Positions 28,440-37,874 of a stretch of 40,914 nucleotides of DNA are shown here, in pieces. The stretch spans positions 1 to 40,914 of the forward strand of contig SVIB01000015.1 in the NCBI GenBank assembly GCA_015055505.1. The letters are read 5' to 3'. Within the stretch, counting starts at the first letter, position 1. The number at the start of each line of letters is the position of its first letter. The notes beneath the pieces were generated by a model that was not told the origin of the DNA, ran no database searches, and saw nothing but the letters and a program-made list of their open reading frames with translations. A program made the translations under genes and the position numbers. Origin of the DNA: Clostridiales bacterium. GTDB taxonomy: Bacteria > Bacillota > Clostridia > Christensenellales > Borkfalkiaceae.

Positions 28440-29351
28440 TTATATCTTTTCCCCTATAAATTCCCTTATCAGCGAATCTTTTGAAACGAGATTAGGATTT
28501 CGCCCTTCAAACGAATTTAAAAACTCGATAAGCATATCGACTACTTCTCTTTCGTAACCGCCCGTTAAATCTCTTTCTTCCGTCAGTTTCAAAAGCATTT
28601 CATCTCTATAGATAAGTGGCTCGTAACCGATAAAAGTATCTATTGAATAGTCGGCGTAAATTTTATAAGGGCTTACGAAATTGTCTACACCCTTTTCAAC
28701 GTCTTTAAAAAACGACAGCGTTTGAACGGGTGTTCTCCCACGGTAACGCATATCCCTACTCATTCTGCGAAGCAGTCTTATAAACCTTGGGTGAAGAATT
28801 TTTCCCTCTCCGTAAGACAGCCTACTTCTTACGCTTATATACATTTTTGCCGTTCCGTGATCGACATTAACAGCGCTTGGATTCAAAGCGTGAATTCCTT
28901 CAAAAATAATGATTTCATTTGGCTTTCTTGAAAGTTTTACGCCTGATTTAATTTGCGTCGTAGTTAAGAAATCGAACTCCGGAAGTTCAATTTCTTCACA
29001 GTTTAAAAGTTTGTATATATGCTCTGCCAAAAGGTCTTTATCAAGCCTTTCGGGAGACTCTAAATCCACGGTTTTTACAAGTTCGGGAGTAAGGCTTGAA
29101 AAATAACAGTCAAGCGATATCGTGTGAGTTTCAATTCCCTTTTCATCTAAAAACCTCTCTATTCTTTTTGCCGTCGTCGTCTTTCCCGAACCCGACGGCC
29201 CCGATAAAAGAAGTATTGGCTTTTCGTCTTTTTCTTCGACTATATTATCGGCAATTTTTCTTATTTGCCCCCAATACCTTTCGTCCTCGAGTTCAAAATC
29301 ATCTATTGAAGTATATTTGTTATAAATATCGTTTACTCCAAGAATTTTCAT
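28440..29351 (-). CDS. Uridine-kinase/phosphoribulokinase-like P-loop kinase
   Basis: A 303-residue kinase of the Udk/PRK family. P-loop LLSGPSGSGKTTTAK (about residues 48-62), then SLDCYF, and FEGIHALNP, the conserved pattern of nucleoside-kinase-like proteins. Many Clostridia homologues carry an N-terminal TGS/ThrRS-like domain. Here only about 45 residues precede the kinase domain, so this is the short form. The substrate may be a nucleoside or another small molecule. It is the last gene of the 28.4-40.9 kb run, nine bases after DUF1667; GAGGT precedes the ATG. Confidence 0.85.
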   Translation of the reverse strand: MKILGVNDIYNKYTSIDDFELEDERYWGQIRKIADNIVEEKDEKPILLLSGPSGSGKTTTAKRIERFLDEKGIETHTISLDCYFSSLTPELVKTVDLESPERLDKDLLAEHIYKLLNCEEIELPEFDFLTTTQIKSGVKLSRKPNEIIIFEGIHALNPSAVNVDHGTAKMYISVRSRLSYGEGKILHPRFIRLLRRMSRDMRYRGRTPVQTLSFFKDVEKGVDNFVSPYKIYADYSIDTFIGYEPLIYRDEMLLKLTEERDLTGGYEREVVDMLIEFLNSFEGRNPNLVSKDSLIREFIGEKI

Positions 29352-29360
29352 ATTCTACCT

Positions 29361-29711
29361 CTATTTTAAATTTGCGCACGCAACTACGTTTACTCCCTCG
29401 TAGATATTTTCGATTACCGTTTCGCCTATCTTAATAGGAGTTTTGACAGTTACGCCGTTAATAATTTTCATAGCCTCGAAAGTCTTACTTTTTTCAATAG
29501 GCTTATCGCTTTTGACGGGTAACATACGTCCGTCTTGAGTCTTTACGGTGGTCGTAATTACTCTTTTAGGACAAATTACTTCCGCCTCGGCGTAAATCTT
29601 TCCTCTTGGACAAGAATTGCCGTCGATTCGCACTACCTTTTCTCCGTCAAGTTTTGCCGTTATATCACAACCTAAGGGACATTCTATACAAGTTAAATTT
29701 ACTTCTTTCAT
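29361..29711 (-). CDS. DUF1667 protein, Cys-rich partner of the GlpA/GlpB-like pair
   Basis: A 116-residue protein with a Cys cluster at the N-terminus (CIECPLGCD), then SCPRG and ICPKR, enough to bind an Fe-S cluster or zinc. DUF1667 genes occur almost always beside FAD-dependent glycerol-3-phosphate dehydrogenase-like genes, as here with a 4-base overlap. It probably carries electrons or serves as a third subunit (inference). The C-terminal part is beta-rich (KIGETVIENIYEGVNVVAC). Confidence 0.87.
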   Translation of the reverse strand: MKEVNLTCIECPLGCDITAKLDGEKVVRIDGNSCPRGKIYAEAEVICPKRVITTTVKTQDGRMLPVKSDKPIEKSKTFEAMKIINGVTVKTPIKIGETVIENIYEGVNVVACANLK

Positions 29712-30958
29712 ACGCCCTCCTCAACTGACACCGTTACGTCACCGTTAAGGCTTTTTATTTTTTGTTCGGTTAAAACTATTCTTTCCATCTCACCCGGAAC
29801 GACTACTCTTTTCTTTACTGCAAGAATTAAATTATCCCCTTCTTTTACAGTAACGGTAACGTTTTTGTAAACGCCTTTTACTCTATAATAAACGGTTACG
29901 TTTCCGCTTGCGTTTTTATCGATTATTTGCGGTAAAGTATAAGAAACTTTATCCCCTGCATTACAGTTTATGCAATCTTTTTCGGTTTTGCCGTTTAAAA
30001 TGTACAGTGAGGCGCTTTTCCCAGCAAGTTCAGCCTCTTCGGAAACGAAATCTACTAAATCGTGAACTTGCAATACGTTTCCGCAAGCAAAAACCCCCTC
30101 GTTTGAGGTTTCTCGGTTTTGGTAAACTATCGCGCCTTTAGTTTGAGGCGACAGTTTTACACCTGCCCTTTTTGAAAGTTCGTTTTCGGGAATAAGCCCT
30201 ACCGAAAATAAAACTGTATCGCATTTAAAATACTTTTCAGTTCCCTTTATCGGCTTTTTATTTTGGTCTACCTGAGATATTTCAACACCCTCAACTCTTT
30301 TTTCGCCGTCAATTCTCGTAACGGTGTGGTTTAAATAAAGAGGTATACCGAAATCGTCAAGGCATTGTACTATATTCCTTTTAAGTCCACTTGAATGAGG
30401 CATAATTTCACATACTGCGTGAACTTTGGCTCCCTCCAAAGTCATTCTTCTTGCCATAATAAGCCCAATATCGCCAGAGCCTAATATAACAACCTCTTTG
30501 CCTACGAGATAACCTTTTACGTTTAAATATTTTTGAGCCGTACCCGCCGAATATATTCCCGACGGCCTACTTCCTGCAATATTGAGCGCGCCCTTACTTC
30601 TTTCTCGACAACCCATTGCTAAAATTACGGCTTTTGCCTCGACGGTAAACACTCCGTCCGTATCGTTTATTGCAGTTACAACCTTTCCGTCTAAGGATAA
30701 AACGGTTGTTTTTAGTTTCACTTTAATATCTCTTTTTTCAACTTCGTCAATAAACCTTGAGGCGTATTCCGGTCCGGTCATACTTTCTTTAAATCGTGTA
30801 AGACCGAAACCGTTGTGGATACATTGGTTTAAAATTCCGCCAAGACTTTCCTCTCTTTCAAGGATAATTACGTCTTTGACTCCGTTATCGTATGCAGAAA
30901 CGGCGGCAGAAAGCCCTGCAGGGCCTCCGCCTATTACAACTATATCGCACTTTATCAT
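29708..30958 (-). CDS. FAD/NAD(P)-dependent oxidoreductase, GlpB-like partner
   Basis: A 416-residue two-dinucleotide-binding-domain flavoprotein. FAD site VVIGGGPAGLSAAVSAYD (about 6-23), redox-adjacent region LNQCIHNGFG, NAD site VVILGSGDIGLIMARRM and GVFACGNVLQVHDLVDFVSEE near the end. It overlaps both neighbours by 4 bases. Together with the GlpA-like protein and DUF1667 it forms the anaerobic-type glycerol-3-phosphate dehydrogenase module common in Bacillota, likely transferring electrons from G3P oxidation to NAD or another acceptor. The exact acceptor is not readable from the sequence. Confidence 0.88.
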   Translation of the reverse strand: MIKCDIVVIGGGPAGLSAAVSAYDNGVKDVIILEREESLGGILNQCIHNGFGLTRFKESMTGPEYASRFIDEVEKRDIKVKLKTTVLSLDGKVVTAINDTDGVFTVEAKAVILAMGCRERSKGALNIAGSRPSGIYSAGTAQKYLNVKGYLVGKEVVILGSGDIGLIMARRMTLEGAKVHAVCEIMPHSSGLKRNIVQCLDDFGIPLYLNHTVTRIDGEKRVEGVEISQVDQNKKPIKGTEKYFKCDTVLFSVGLIPENELSKRAGVKLSPQTKGAIVYQNRETSNEGVFACGNVLQVHDLVDFVSEEAELAGKSASLYILNGKTEKDCINCNAGDKVSYTLPQIIDKNASGNVTVYYRVKGVYKNVTVTVKEGDNLILAVKKRVVVPGEMERIVLTEQKIKSLNGDVTVSVEEGV

Positions 30959-32382
30959 TTCGTTTTCCCCACTAAAAGTTCAGAACCTTCGCCTTTTTTA
31001 GTAACTTTTTCAAGCGGAATTCCTCTCACTTTAGAAATAAGTTCGGCAACGAAAGGTTGACAAAAACCGCCTTGACATCTTCCCATACCCGCTCTCGTTC
31101 TTCTCTTAACTCCGTCAATATCTTCGGCTTTAGGATTTTCAGTCAAAGCGCGGATTATCTCCCCTTCGGTAATTTGTTCGCACCTGCACACTATTCTTCC
31201 GTACGAGGGATTTTGTCTTATAATCTCGTTTTTCTCCTCAATTGAAAGCCTTGAAAAGAAATAATCGGGTTTTCTTATTGGATTAAAATTTTGTTTTTTA
31301 ACGATTAGCATAAACGAGCCGATTAGTTCGTCTACTACGTATTCGGCTATTGCCGGCGCGGAAGTAAGCCCCGGCGATTCAATGCCCGCACAGTTGAAAA
31401 AGCCCTTGCAAACACTACTTTCTTCAATAATAAAGTCGTGCTTATCACAATACGCCCTAACGCCCGAAAACGAAGTGATTGAATTATAAACTGGAACGTT
31501 TTTGCACATCTCGTTTGCCTTTTCAACGACCGACTGCAAACCGTCAGCCGTAGTTTCCGTACGGTTGCCGTCTATTTCTTCGGCTGTCGGTCCTAAAATA
31601 ATATTGCCGTCAACCGTTGGAGATACGAGTATTCCTTTTCCCTTTTTTGTTGGAGTAAAGAAAAGTGTATGGCGAACGAAATCTCCGCTCTCTCTATCTA
31701 ATAATATATATTCTCCCCGTCTTGCGCCTATTTTAAAAGAATAATCGCCTACTAAGTTTGCAACCTTTTGACTGCCGTAGCCTGCGCAATTTATTATAGC
31801 CTTTGTCCGTACGCTTTGACAGTTAGCAGAATATATAGTAAAAATTTCTTCCTTATCTATCTTGGACACTTCAAAGTTCGTATATAAACTTGCTCCGTTA
31901 TCCATTGCGTTTCCAATTGCGGAAACAGTTAATTCGTAAGGACACACTATTCCCCCCGTTGGGGCGTATAGCGCGCCTACCGCCTCGTTTGATATATTTG
32001 GCTCAAGGGTTTGCAACTTCTCTTTACCGATAATTTCAAGCCCTTTTACGCCGTTTAACTCCCCTCTTTTTTTAAGGTCGTATAAAGTATTGCAGTCCTC
32101 GGTTGAAAAAGCGACGACTAAAGAGCCGTTATTTACGTATTTTACACCCAACTCTCGGCAAGTTTGTTCCATCATTTCGTTACCGAGTAGATTGAATTTT
32201 GCCTTTAAAGTTCCCTCTTTAGCATCAAAACCCGCATGGACTATTCCGCTATTCGCTTTACTTTGCCCCATGCAAATATCGTTAGCCTTTTCTAAAAGAC
32301 AAACGTTGAGATTATAAGAGGACAGCCGTCTTAAAATAAGACCGCCGATAACACCTCCGCCGATAACTGCTACGTCAAACAT
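30955..32382 (-). CDS. FAD-dependent glycerol-3-phosphate dehydrogenase-like protein with [2Fe-2S] BFD-like domain
   Basis: A 475-residue DAO-family flavoprotein. FAD motif VIGGGVIGGLILRRLSSY at the N-terminus, GIVHAGFDAKEGTLKAK typical of GlpA/GlpO-type enzymes, and a C-terminal BFD-like iron-sulfur domain with CRCEQITEGEI and GMGRCQGGFC. This matches the short GlpA-like subunit used for G3P (or L-2-hydroxy acid) oxidation in Clostridia. The HAD phosphatase stop lies 2 bases upstream, and it overlaps the GlpB-like gene by 4 bases. G3P as substrate is the best guess from context. Confidence 0.88.
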   Translation of the reverse strand: MFDVAVIGGGVIGGLILRRLSSYNLNVCLLEKANDICMGQSKANSGIVHAGFDAKEGTLKAKFNLLGNEMMEQTCRELGVKYVNNGSLVVAFSTEDCNTLYDLKKRGELNGVKGLEIIGKEKLQTLEPNISNEAVGALYAPTGGIVCPYELTVSAIGNAMDNGASLYTNFEVSKIDKEEIFTIYSANCQSVRTKAIINCAGYGSQKVANLVGDYSFKIGARRGEYILLDRESGDFVRHTLFFTPTKKGKGILVSPTVDGNIILGPTAEEIDGNRTETTADGLQSVVEKANEMCKNVPVYNSITSFSGVRAYCDKHDFIIEESSVCKGFFNCAGIESPGLTSAPAIAEYVVDELIGSFMLIVKKQNFNPIRKPDYFFSRLSIEEKNEIIRQNPSYGRIVCRCEQITEGEIIRALTENPKAEDIDGVKRRTRAGMGRCQGGFCQPFVAELISKVRGIPLEKVTKKGEGSELLVGKTK

Positions 32383-32384
32383 AA

Positions 32385-33194
32385 TTACTCCTTTAAATAT
32401 TCAACTATATCGTTTAGACTGTCTAACACAAAATCGGGTTTACCGCTTAATTTTCCAATATCGGTAGTTTTAGCCTCTCCGCTTAAAACCAAAATCGCCG
32501 TAAATCCACAAGCGTTGCCAAAAGCAATATCAGTATGAAGTCTATCGCCAACCATAATAAACTTATCGCTTGACAAATTCATAGTTTGCATTAAATTATC
32601 TCCCATACCAGAATAGGGTTTACCGATAATTACGCTTGGGGTTAGCCCCGTTGACTCCTCGATAAGTTTCATAAAAGCGCCTACGTCAGGCACGAAAACC
32701 TCGGGATGAGGACAGTTTACGTCGGGATGAGTTGCTATATAATAAGCCCCTCTTTTTAAATAAGTAACGAATTTACAAAGTTTTTCGTAAGTAAGTTCGG
32801 TATCGTACGCTAAGACGCATACGTCGGGAGTTTTATCTTCCACGAGATTTACCCCCATACTTTTAAATTCTTGCTTTAACGCGTCCGTACCTAAAAGATA
32901 AACGCTCTTGCCCTTATAATGCAAGTTTAGATATTCGGCAGTTGCAATTCCCGAAGTGTACACTGAGTCTTTATTGGAAAATAAACCGATAGCCCTTAAT
33001 TTTTCTTCGTATTTTACTTTGCTTTTTGAAGAATTGTTGGTAAGGAAAATTATTTTCTTTCCATTTTCTCTAAGGAGCGAAAGGGTTTTATCCATCTCGC
33101 CTATAAGTTTATCTCCAACATAGATAGTGCCGTCCATATCAAGCAAAAAACATTTTGCTTTCTTTACGGCTTTTAAAAGTTCTTCATTTACCAT
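32385..33194 (-). CDS. HAD-superfamily IIA phosphatase (NagD/PGP-like)
   Basis: A 269-residue phosphatase. Motif I FLLDMDGTIYVGD (Asp nucleophile), motif II LTNNSSKS, and motif IV MVGDRLHTDIAFG are in place; the C2-type cap fits subfamily IIA. Relatives hydrolyse p-nitrophenyl phosphate, nucleotides, phosphoglycolate or glycerol phosphate. Its place between a Fe-alcohol dehydrogenase (7-base overlap) and a G3P dehydrogenase module makes a glycerol- or polyol-phosphate substrate plausible (inference). Confidence 0.9.
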   Translation of the reverse strand: MVNEELLKAVKKAKCFLLDMDGTIYVGDKLIGEMDKTLSLLRENGKKIIFLTNNSSKSKVKYEEKLRAIGLFSNKDSVYTSGIATAEYLNLHYKGKSVYLLGTDALKQEFKSMGVNLVEDKTPDVCVLAYDTELTYEKLCKFVTYLKRGAYYIATHPDVNCPHPEVFVPDVGAFMKLIEESTGLTPSVIIGKPYSGMGDNLMQTMNLSSDKFIMVGDRLHTDIAFGNACGFTAILVLSGEAKTTDIGKLSGKPDFVLDSLNDIVEYLKE

Positions 33195-34333
33195 ATCTTT
33201 TTATACAATTCTACAATCTCTTCTTTCGTAGGAACTCTTGGGTTTGTCAAAGTACAGGTATCTTTTAGCGCGTCTTCCGCCATTTGGTCGATACTTGCAA
33301 AATACTCCTTTTCGTCAATACCTATAACTTGTGAAACTTTTAAAGGCATATTCATCTCTTGCATCATAAACTGAATATAACTTACGATTGCTCTAACAGT
33401 CGTAACCTCGTTTAAGTTGCTAACACCTAAAATTCTTGCAATATTACAGTATTTTCTCACACACGAACGATATTCTTTTTGACTTTTCGTTGAAGAGCGT
33501 ATATCACTGTTATATTCTATAATATACGGTAACAAAATGGCGTTCGCCCTACCGTGCGGAATATGAAACTTCGCCCCTAACTGGTGCGCCATACCGTGGT
33601 TTAAGCCAAGTGACGCCGAATTAAAAGCAAGCCCTGCTAAGCAAGAGGCAATATGTACTTTTCTTCTTGCGTGCGTATCGTTATTATCCGCGTATGAACG
33701 GAGTAAAAACTGTCCGCAAATTTCAACTGCCTTTTCAGCAAGCGCGCCCGAAAACTCGTTATTATTAATACTTACGTAAGCCTCTATCGCATGGGTTAAA
33801 ACGTCCATTCCCGTATCGGCAGTAATGCTTTTAGGAACGCTTTTAACAAGCACTTCGTCTAAAATTGCCTCTTCAGGCAACATATCGGGTGAAGAAAGAG
33901 GAATTTTCGTATTATTCTTTTCGTCCGATATAACGGCAAAAGAGGTAACCTCGCTACCCGTTCCGCTCGTCGTCGGTATACATATCAGTTTTGGGTGATA
34001 ATTCTTATCAATTTGACCTGCAAATTTTCTTACTGCTTTTGCGGTATCCATTGCAGAGCCACCGCCTATCGCTATTATATACTCGGCTTTCTCTTCTAAA
34101 ACCGCCGAAACACCTTTAATTACTTTTTCAATAGGGGGATCGGGCACTATATCGCAAAAAAGAGTATATTTTATGCCTGCGTCGAGTAAAGGAGATTCAA
34201 TATACTGAAAAAGTCCGCCTGAAACGACGAAAGGGTCGGTAACTATAAAAACTTTATCGGCGTTAAGTTCTTTCAGCCTTGATAATGAGTTTTCTCCAAA
34301 ATAAATTTTTGTTTTTACGTCAAAATTTTTCAT
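33188..34333 (-). CDS. Iron-containing alcohol dehydrogenase
   Basis: A 381-residue group III dehydrogenase. NAD(P)-binding IIAIGGGSAMDTAKAV, then PTTSGTGSEVT, and the metal ligands in the GMDVLTHAIEAYVS and NHGMAHQLGAKFHIPHG segments. Relatives include 1,3-propanediol, butanol and ethanol dehydrogenases. It is coupled to the HAD phosphatase and starts one base before the trkH stop. With the G3P module it may handle reducing equivalents from glycerol or other polyols; the substrate is not determined. Confidence 0.92.
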   Translation of the reverse strand: MKNFDVKTKIYFGENSLSRLKELNADKVFIVTDPFVVSGGLFQYIESPLLDAGIKYTLFCDIVPDPPIEKVIKGVSAVLEEKAEYIIAIGGGSAMDTAKAVRKFAGQIDKNYHPKLICIPTTSGTGSEVTSFAVISDEKNNTKIPLSSPDMLPEEAILDEVLVKSVPKSITADTGMDVLTHAIEAYVSINNNEFSGALAEKAVEICGQFLLRSYADNNDTHARRKVHIASCLAGLAFNSASLGLNHGMAHQLGAKFHIPHGRANAILLPYIIEYNSDIRSSTKSQKEYRSCVRKYCNIARILGVSNLNEVTTVRAIVSYIQFMMQEMNMPLKVSQVIGIDEKEYFASIDQMAEDALKDTCTLTNPRVPTKEEIVELYKKIW

Positions 34334-34334
34334 A

Positions 34335-35780
34335 TTATTTTTTTATCCACGTTTTAGGTAATAGAGTAAGTAGAATTGGATATATTTCAAGTCTACCAAG
34401 AAGCATTGCTAACGATAATAAAATCTTTGAAAACGGCGAATATATTGAATAATTTGCCGAAGGTCCAACCAAAGAAAATCCCGGTCCAACGTTATTAAAA
34501 CACGCAACTGTAGCGCTAAAATTGGTTTCTAAATTAAAAGGCTCAATCGAAAGCAACAGCGTTATAACGGCAATACACACTACGTATATCGCAAGATATC
34601 CGTTTACTCCGTTAATCGTGCTTTCGTCTACTCTCTTTCCGTTAAACTTTATAACGCTCGTATTTCTTGGATGAAGAGATCTTCTAAGTTCTCTTCTTAT
34701 ATTTTTACCCACTAAGACGATTCTTGAAACCTTAAATCCGCCGGCTGTCGAGCCTGCGCAACCGCCAATGAACATAAGCGTAAACAGTATGCCTTTTGAA
34801 AGCGACGGCCACAAATCGAAGTTTGCCGTTGAAAATCCCGAAGTGGATATAATCGACGTAACTTGGAAAGCGGACAGTCTTAACGCCTCGCCAAATCCGT
34901 TGCACATAGAAAGTATATTTAAGGTAACCACAACAACCGAAACGCCTACGATAGCAAAATAAGCCCACAGTTCTCCGCTTTTTAAAACGTCTTTAAACTT
35001 ACCTAAAAGAATAAGGTAATAAAGGTTAAAGTTTATACCGAAGATAAACATAAAGATAGCAATTACCCATTGGCAATAATTATTATACCCTGCTATGCTT
35101 GAATTTTTTATACCGAAACCGCCCGTTCCTGCCGTACCGAACGCATGCACAATACTGTCGAAAACAGGCATTTTACCGCATATAAGCAAAATTATCAAAA
35201 CCGCAGTTAAAACGACGTAAATTAAATATAAAATTTTTGCCGTATCCTTTGCCCTCGGTACGAGTTTATCTACCGTAGGCCCCGGCATTTCCGCCCTTAA
35301 AATATGAATTGAACGGTCGGTATCTTTTTTCGTTACCGCCATTACGAACACGAGAACACCCATACCGCCTATCCAATGCGTGAAACTTCGCCAAAACAAA
35401 CTGCCGTGGCTCAATTTTTCAACGTCGGTAAGTACTGATGCGCCCGTCGTCGTAAAACCGCTTACCGTTTCAAACAAAGCGTCGGCAAAATCGGGTATCT
35501 CTCCGCTTATTATAAACGGTAAACATCCTATAAGCGACATTATTATCCACGCTAAAGAAACCGTTACGAGTCCTTCTTTTGAGAAAATTATTCCGCTTTT
35601 GGGTTTAAATAAAACTTTGCAAACAAGGTATATTGCAAGAGCAACGGCAATAGTTATGCCAAAACTTGCAACTACCCACCATTCACCGTATATAACCGCC
35701 GTTAAAAGAGGAAGAAGTAAAAGTCCTGCCTCTATAAGCGCAACTTTACCGACGGTTGAAAATATCATTCTATAATTCAT
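34335..35780 (-). CDS. trkH: TrkH/KtrB-type potassium uptake membrane subunit
   Basis: A 481-residue membrane protein with the repeated M1-P-M2 architecture. Selectivity-filter-type segments are seen as TVSGFTTTGASV, GTAGTGGFGIKNSSI, ISTSGFSTANFDLW and VACFNNVGPGFS. The region GSTAGGFKVSRIV is conserved in the family. It imports K+ together with the RCK protein encoded next to it, 6 bases away. Length is normal for TrkH. Transport could be coupled to Na+ or H+. Confidence 0.94.
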   Translation of the reverse strand: MNYRMIFSTVGKVALIEAGLLLLPLLTAVIYGEWWVVASFGITIAVALAIYLVCKVLFKPKSGIIFSKEGLVTVSLAWIIMSLIGCLPFIISGEIPDFADALFETVSGFTTTGASVLTDVEKLSHGSLFWRSFTHWIGGMGVLVFVMAVTKKDTDRSIHILRAEMPGPTVDKLVPRAKDTAKILYLIYVVLTAVLIILLICGKMPVFDSIVHAFGTAGTGGFGIKNSSIAGYNNYCQWVIAIFMFIFGINFNLYYLILLGKFKDVLKSGELWAYFAIVGVSVVVVTLNILSMCNGFGEALRLSAFQVTSIISTSGFSTANFDLWPSLSKGILFTLMFIGGCAGSTAGGFKVSRIVLVGKNIRRELRRSLHPRNTSVIKFNGKRVDESTINGVNGYLAIYVVCIAVITLLLSIEPFNLETNFSATVACFNNVGPGFSLVGPSANYSIYSPFSKILLSLAMLLGRLEIYPILLTLLPKTWIKK

Positions 35781-35786
35781 ACGCCG

Positions 35787-37154
35787 TTATCTTCCCTCTG
35801 CAATTTCCGCAAGACTGCAAAGAGATTTTCCCTTTGCAATAACTATTACTTTATCTCCCGAAGTTATATAATCGTCACCACCGGGAATGAACGAGTTAAG
35901 ACCTCTTATTATACCTGCAATAAGAATATCGGGTTTTAACTGTAAATTTTTAAGAGCAACGCCTGAAAATTCAAAATCTTGAGTTACCGTAAATTCAAGA
36001 GCCTCGGCGTTTCCGCCCATAAGGCTGTATAGCGACTCAACCTTACTGCCTATCGTTTCGTGAAGAGCCCTTGCGTATCTTACGAGAATATCCGCAATTA
36101 TATGCTTAGGCGACACTATACAGTCAAGCCCAAGTTTTTCGGCTAATCCGGATAATTCGTTCCTATTTACTTTGGAAATAACTTTAGATACGTTTTTACT
36201 CATTGCATAAAAAGAAATTAAAATATTTTCTTCGTCGCTTCCGGTAAGCGCAACTAAAGCGTCGGTAGTTTCAATACCCTCTTCCATCAAAACGTCTTGC
36301 GACATACCGTTTCCGCAAATTACGTCAACACCGCTCGGCAAATGCTCGCAAAGGTCTTCGCATCTTTGTTTGTCTTTTTCTATAATTTTAACCGAACTTC
36401 TGTCTTTTAAAAGCATTTCAGTCAAATAGTGAGCAGTCTTACTTCCGCCTAATATTATCGTTTCCTTTGCCTCTTTTTGTAAATATCCTAACGACTTTAA
36501 AAGTTTATGGGTATCTTCGCTTGCGGCGATAACGCATATTTTATCACCCTCTAAAAGTTTTGTATTTCCGCTCGGAATATAAACCTCGTTACCTCTTGAA
36601 AGTACGCAAACGAGAAATTTCTCATTATACTTTTTACGAAGGTCAATAAGCGAAATACCGTCTAAAGGAGAATTTGCTTTTACGATAAGTTCAACCATTT
36701 GAAACTTTCTGCTCGTAAAAGTTTCCACCTTTAATGCCGACGGAAGTTTTAAAAGATTAAATAAAGCCTCTGCCGTAAGTTTTTCGGGATTTATTGCCAT
36801 AGACAGTTGTAAACTGCTCTTTAAAAATCCTAAACTTTCGGTATTGTATTCTAAATCTCTTATTCTTGCAACCGTTTGTTTTGCTCCCATTTTCCTTGCG
36901 GCAAAACAACTGAGCATATTTAACTCGTCCGAGCCCGTAACGGCTATAAACAGTTCGGCGTTTTCGACTCCTGCCTCTTTTAAAATATCGTATGCGCTAC
37001 CGTTTCCGCAAATAGTCATAACGTCGTAGATATTACCTATTTCCGCTACTACTTCGGGATTACTGTCTATGCAAAGCACGTCGTGGCTTTCTTTTGCTAA
37101 ACTTTCAATTATAGTTGCGCCTATTTTTCCGCCGCCTACTACTACAACTTTCAT
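35787..37154 (-). CDS. trkA: TrkA potassium-channel regulatory protein (two RCK domains)
   Basis: A 455-residue cytoplasmic regulator with two tandem RCK modules. The first starts MKVVVVGGGKIGATIIESL, a canonical nucleotide-binding Rossmann site. The second begins TIILGGSKTAHYLTEML near residue 232, each followed by a TrkA-C domain (IPSGNTKLLEGDKICVIA and IPGGDDYITSGDKVIVIA). It forms the gating ring of the TrkH channel. The second nucleotide motif (GGSKTA) deviates from GxGxxG, so one site may not bind nucleotide. Confidence 0.94.
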   Translation of the reverse strand: MKVVVVGGGKIGATIIESLAKESHDVLCIDSNPEVVAEIGNIYDVMTICGNGSAYDILKEAGVENAELFIAVTGSDELNMLSCFAARKMGAKQTVARIRDLEYNTESLGFLKSSLQLSMAINPEKLTAEALFNLLKLPSALKVETFTSRKFQMVELIVKANSPLDGISLIDLRKKYNEKFLVCVLSRGNEVYIPSGNTKLLEGDKICVIAASEDTHKLLKSLGYLQKEAKETIILGGSKTAHYLTEMLLKDRSSVKIIEKDKQRCEDLCEHLPSGVDVICGNGMSQDVLMEEGIETTDALVALTGSDEENILISFYAMSKNVSKVISKVNRNELSGLAEKLGLDCIVSPKHIIADILVRYARALHETIGSKVESLYSLMGGNAEALEFTVTQDFEFSGVALKNLQLKPDILIAGIIRGLNSFIPGGDDYITSGDKVIVIAKGKSLCSLAEIAEGR

Positions 37155-37162
37155 AATTACCT

Positions 37163-37711
37163 CTATTTTATGTTTATTCCGTTTGCCGTTGTAAAAATAT
37201 AAATGGCTTTAAGCGCGCTTATTACGTCGTCGTTATTTTTTACGTCTGCATTAGCGTCTACAAATTTAAGATTAAACGCAATTTTAACGGTACAGTCAAG
37301 CATAGTTTTCGTTACGCCGAGTTTTCTACCGCTATCTACTGCCCCTGCAAGTTTAAAACAAGTGGGAACTTCTTTCAATCTCTCTTCCGCCCGTTCTAAA
37401 ACGACTTCTCTCATCTCTTTTGCGCAATCGGCAAAGAGGTTAAAGTCCGTTCCCTCGATAAGTTTACCGTAATCGGCAATATTTTCAACAAATCTCATTG
37501 CGTCCTTTGAAAACTCACCTTTTATAGAGCAAAGTTTAACGAGTATTGCTTGAAGATAGGAGTCGTAATCGGCAAAAAGTTCTTTGCGCGTATAGTTAAA
37601 CGACGAATCTTTTGAGAAAATTCCGTCATACATATCGCCTATAATTTTTATTGCCGTATTATAATTAATTTTGGATTTTTCTATAAGTATATCAGTTCTA
37701 GTCTTTTCCAT
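37163..37711 (-). CDS. Hypothetical helical protein between parC and trkA
   Basis: A 182-residue, mostly alpha-helical, charged protein (MEKTRTDILIEKSKINYNTA at the N-terminus) with no recognised domain. AGGAAG just before the ATG at 37711 is a modest ribosome binding site. The same frame remains open for 54 further codons up to the parC stop but has no ATG, GTG or TTG there, so the true N-terminus is uncertain. It is eight bases from trkA and clearly in the operon. Function unknown. Confidence 0.7.
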   Translation of the reverse strand: MEKTRTDILIEKSKINYNTAIKIIGDMYDGIFSKDSSFNYTRKELFADYDSYLQAILVKLCSIKGEFSKDAMRFVENIADYGKLIEGTDFNLFADCAKEMREVVLERAEERLKEVPTCFKLAGAVDSGRKLGVTKTMLDCTVKIAFNLKFVDANADVKNNDDVISALKAIYIFTTANGINIK

Positions 37712-37874
37712 TTCTTCCTCACTCTCTATTTTATCTTCTTTTTCACCTATAAGGTCTTCTTGCGGTGTTTTTTGATTTCTGCTTTTTCCTTTAGGTATAT
37801 ATAGCTCTTCCCCCTCGTCAAAACTTTCTTCGAGGGGTGAGCCGACAATTACGTTTTTATCTTTAAATTTTAGA
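37712..37874 (-). other. Open, coding-like frame without a start codon, after parC
   Basis: These 163 bases between the parC stop and the hypothetical gene are open in the frame of that gene. They would encode an acidic, Glu/Lys-rich stretch containing KNVIVGSPLEESFDEGEEL and GEKEDKIESEEE. No standard start codon occurs in it, and no terminator is visible. It may be the N-terminus of the next gene using a rare start, a decayed start, or merely a spacer. Confidence 0.45.
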
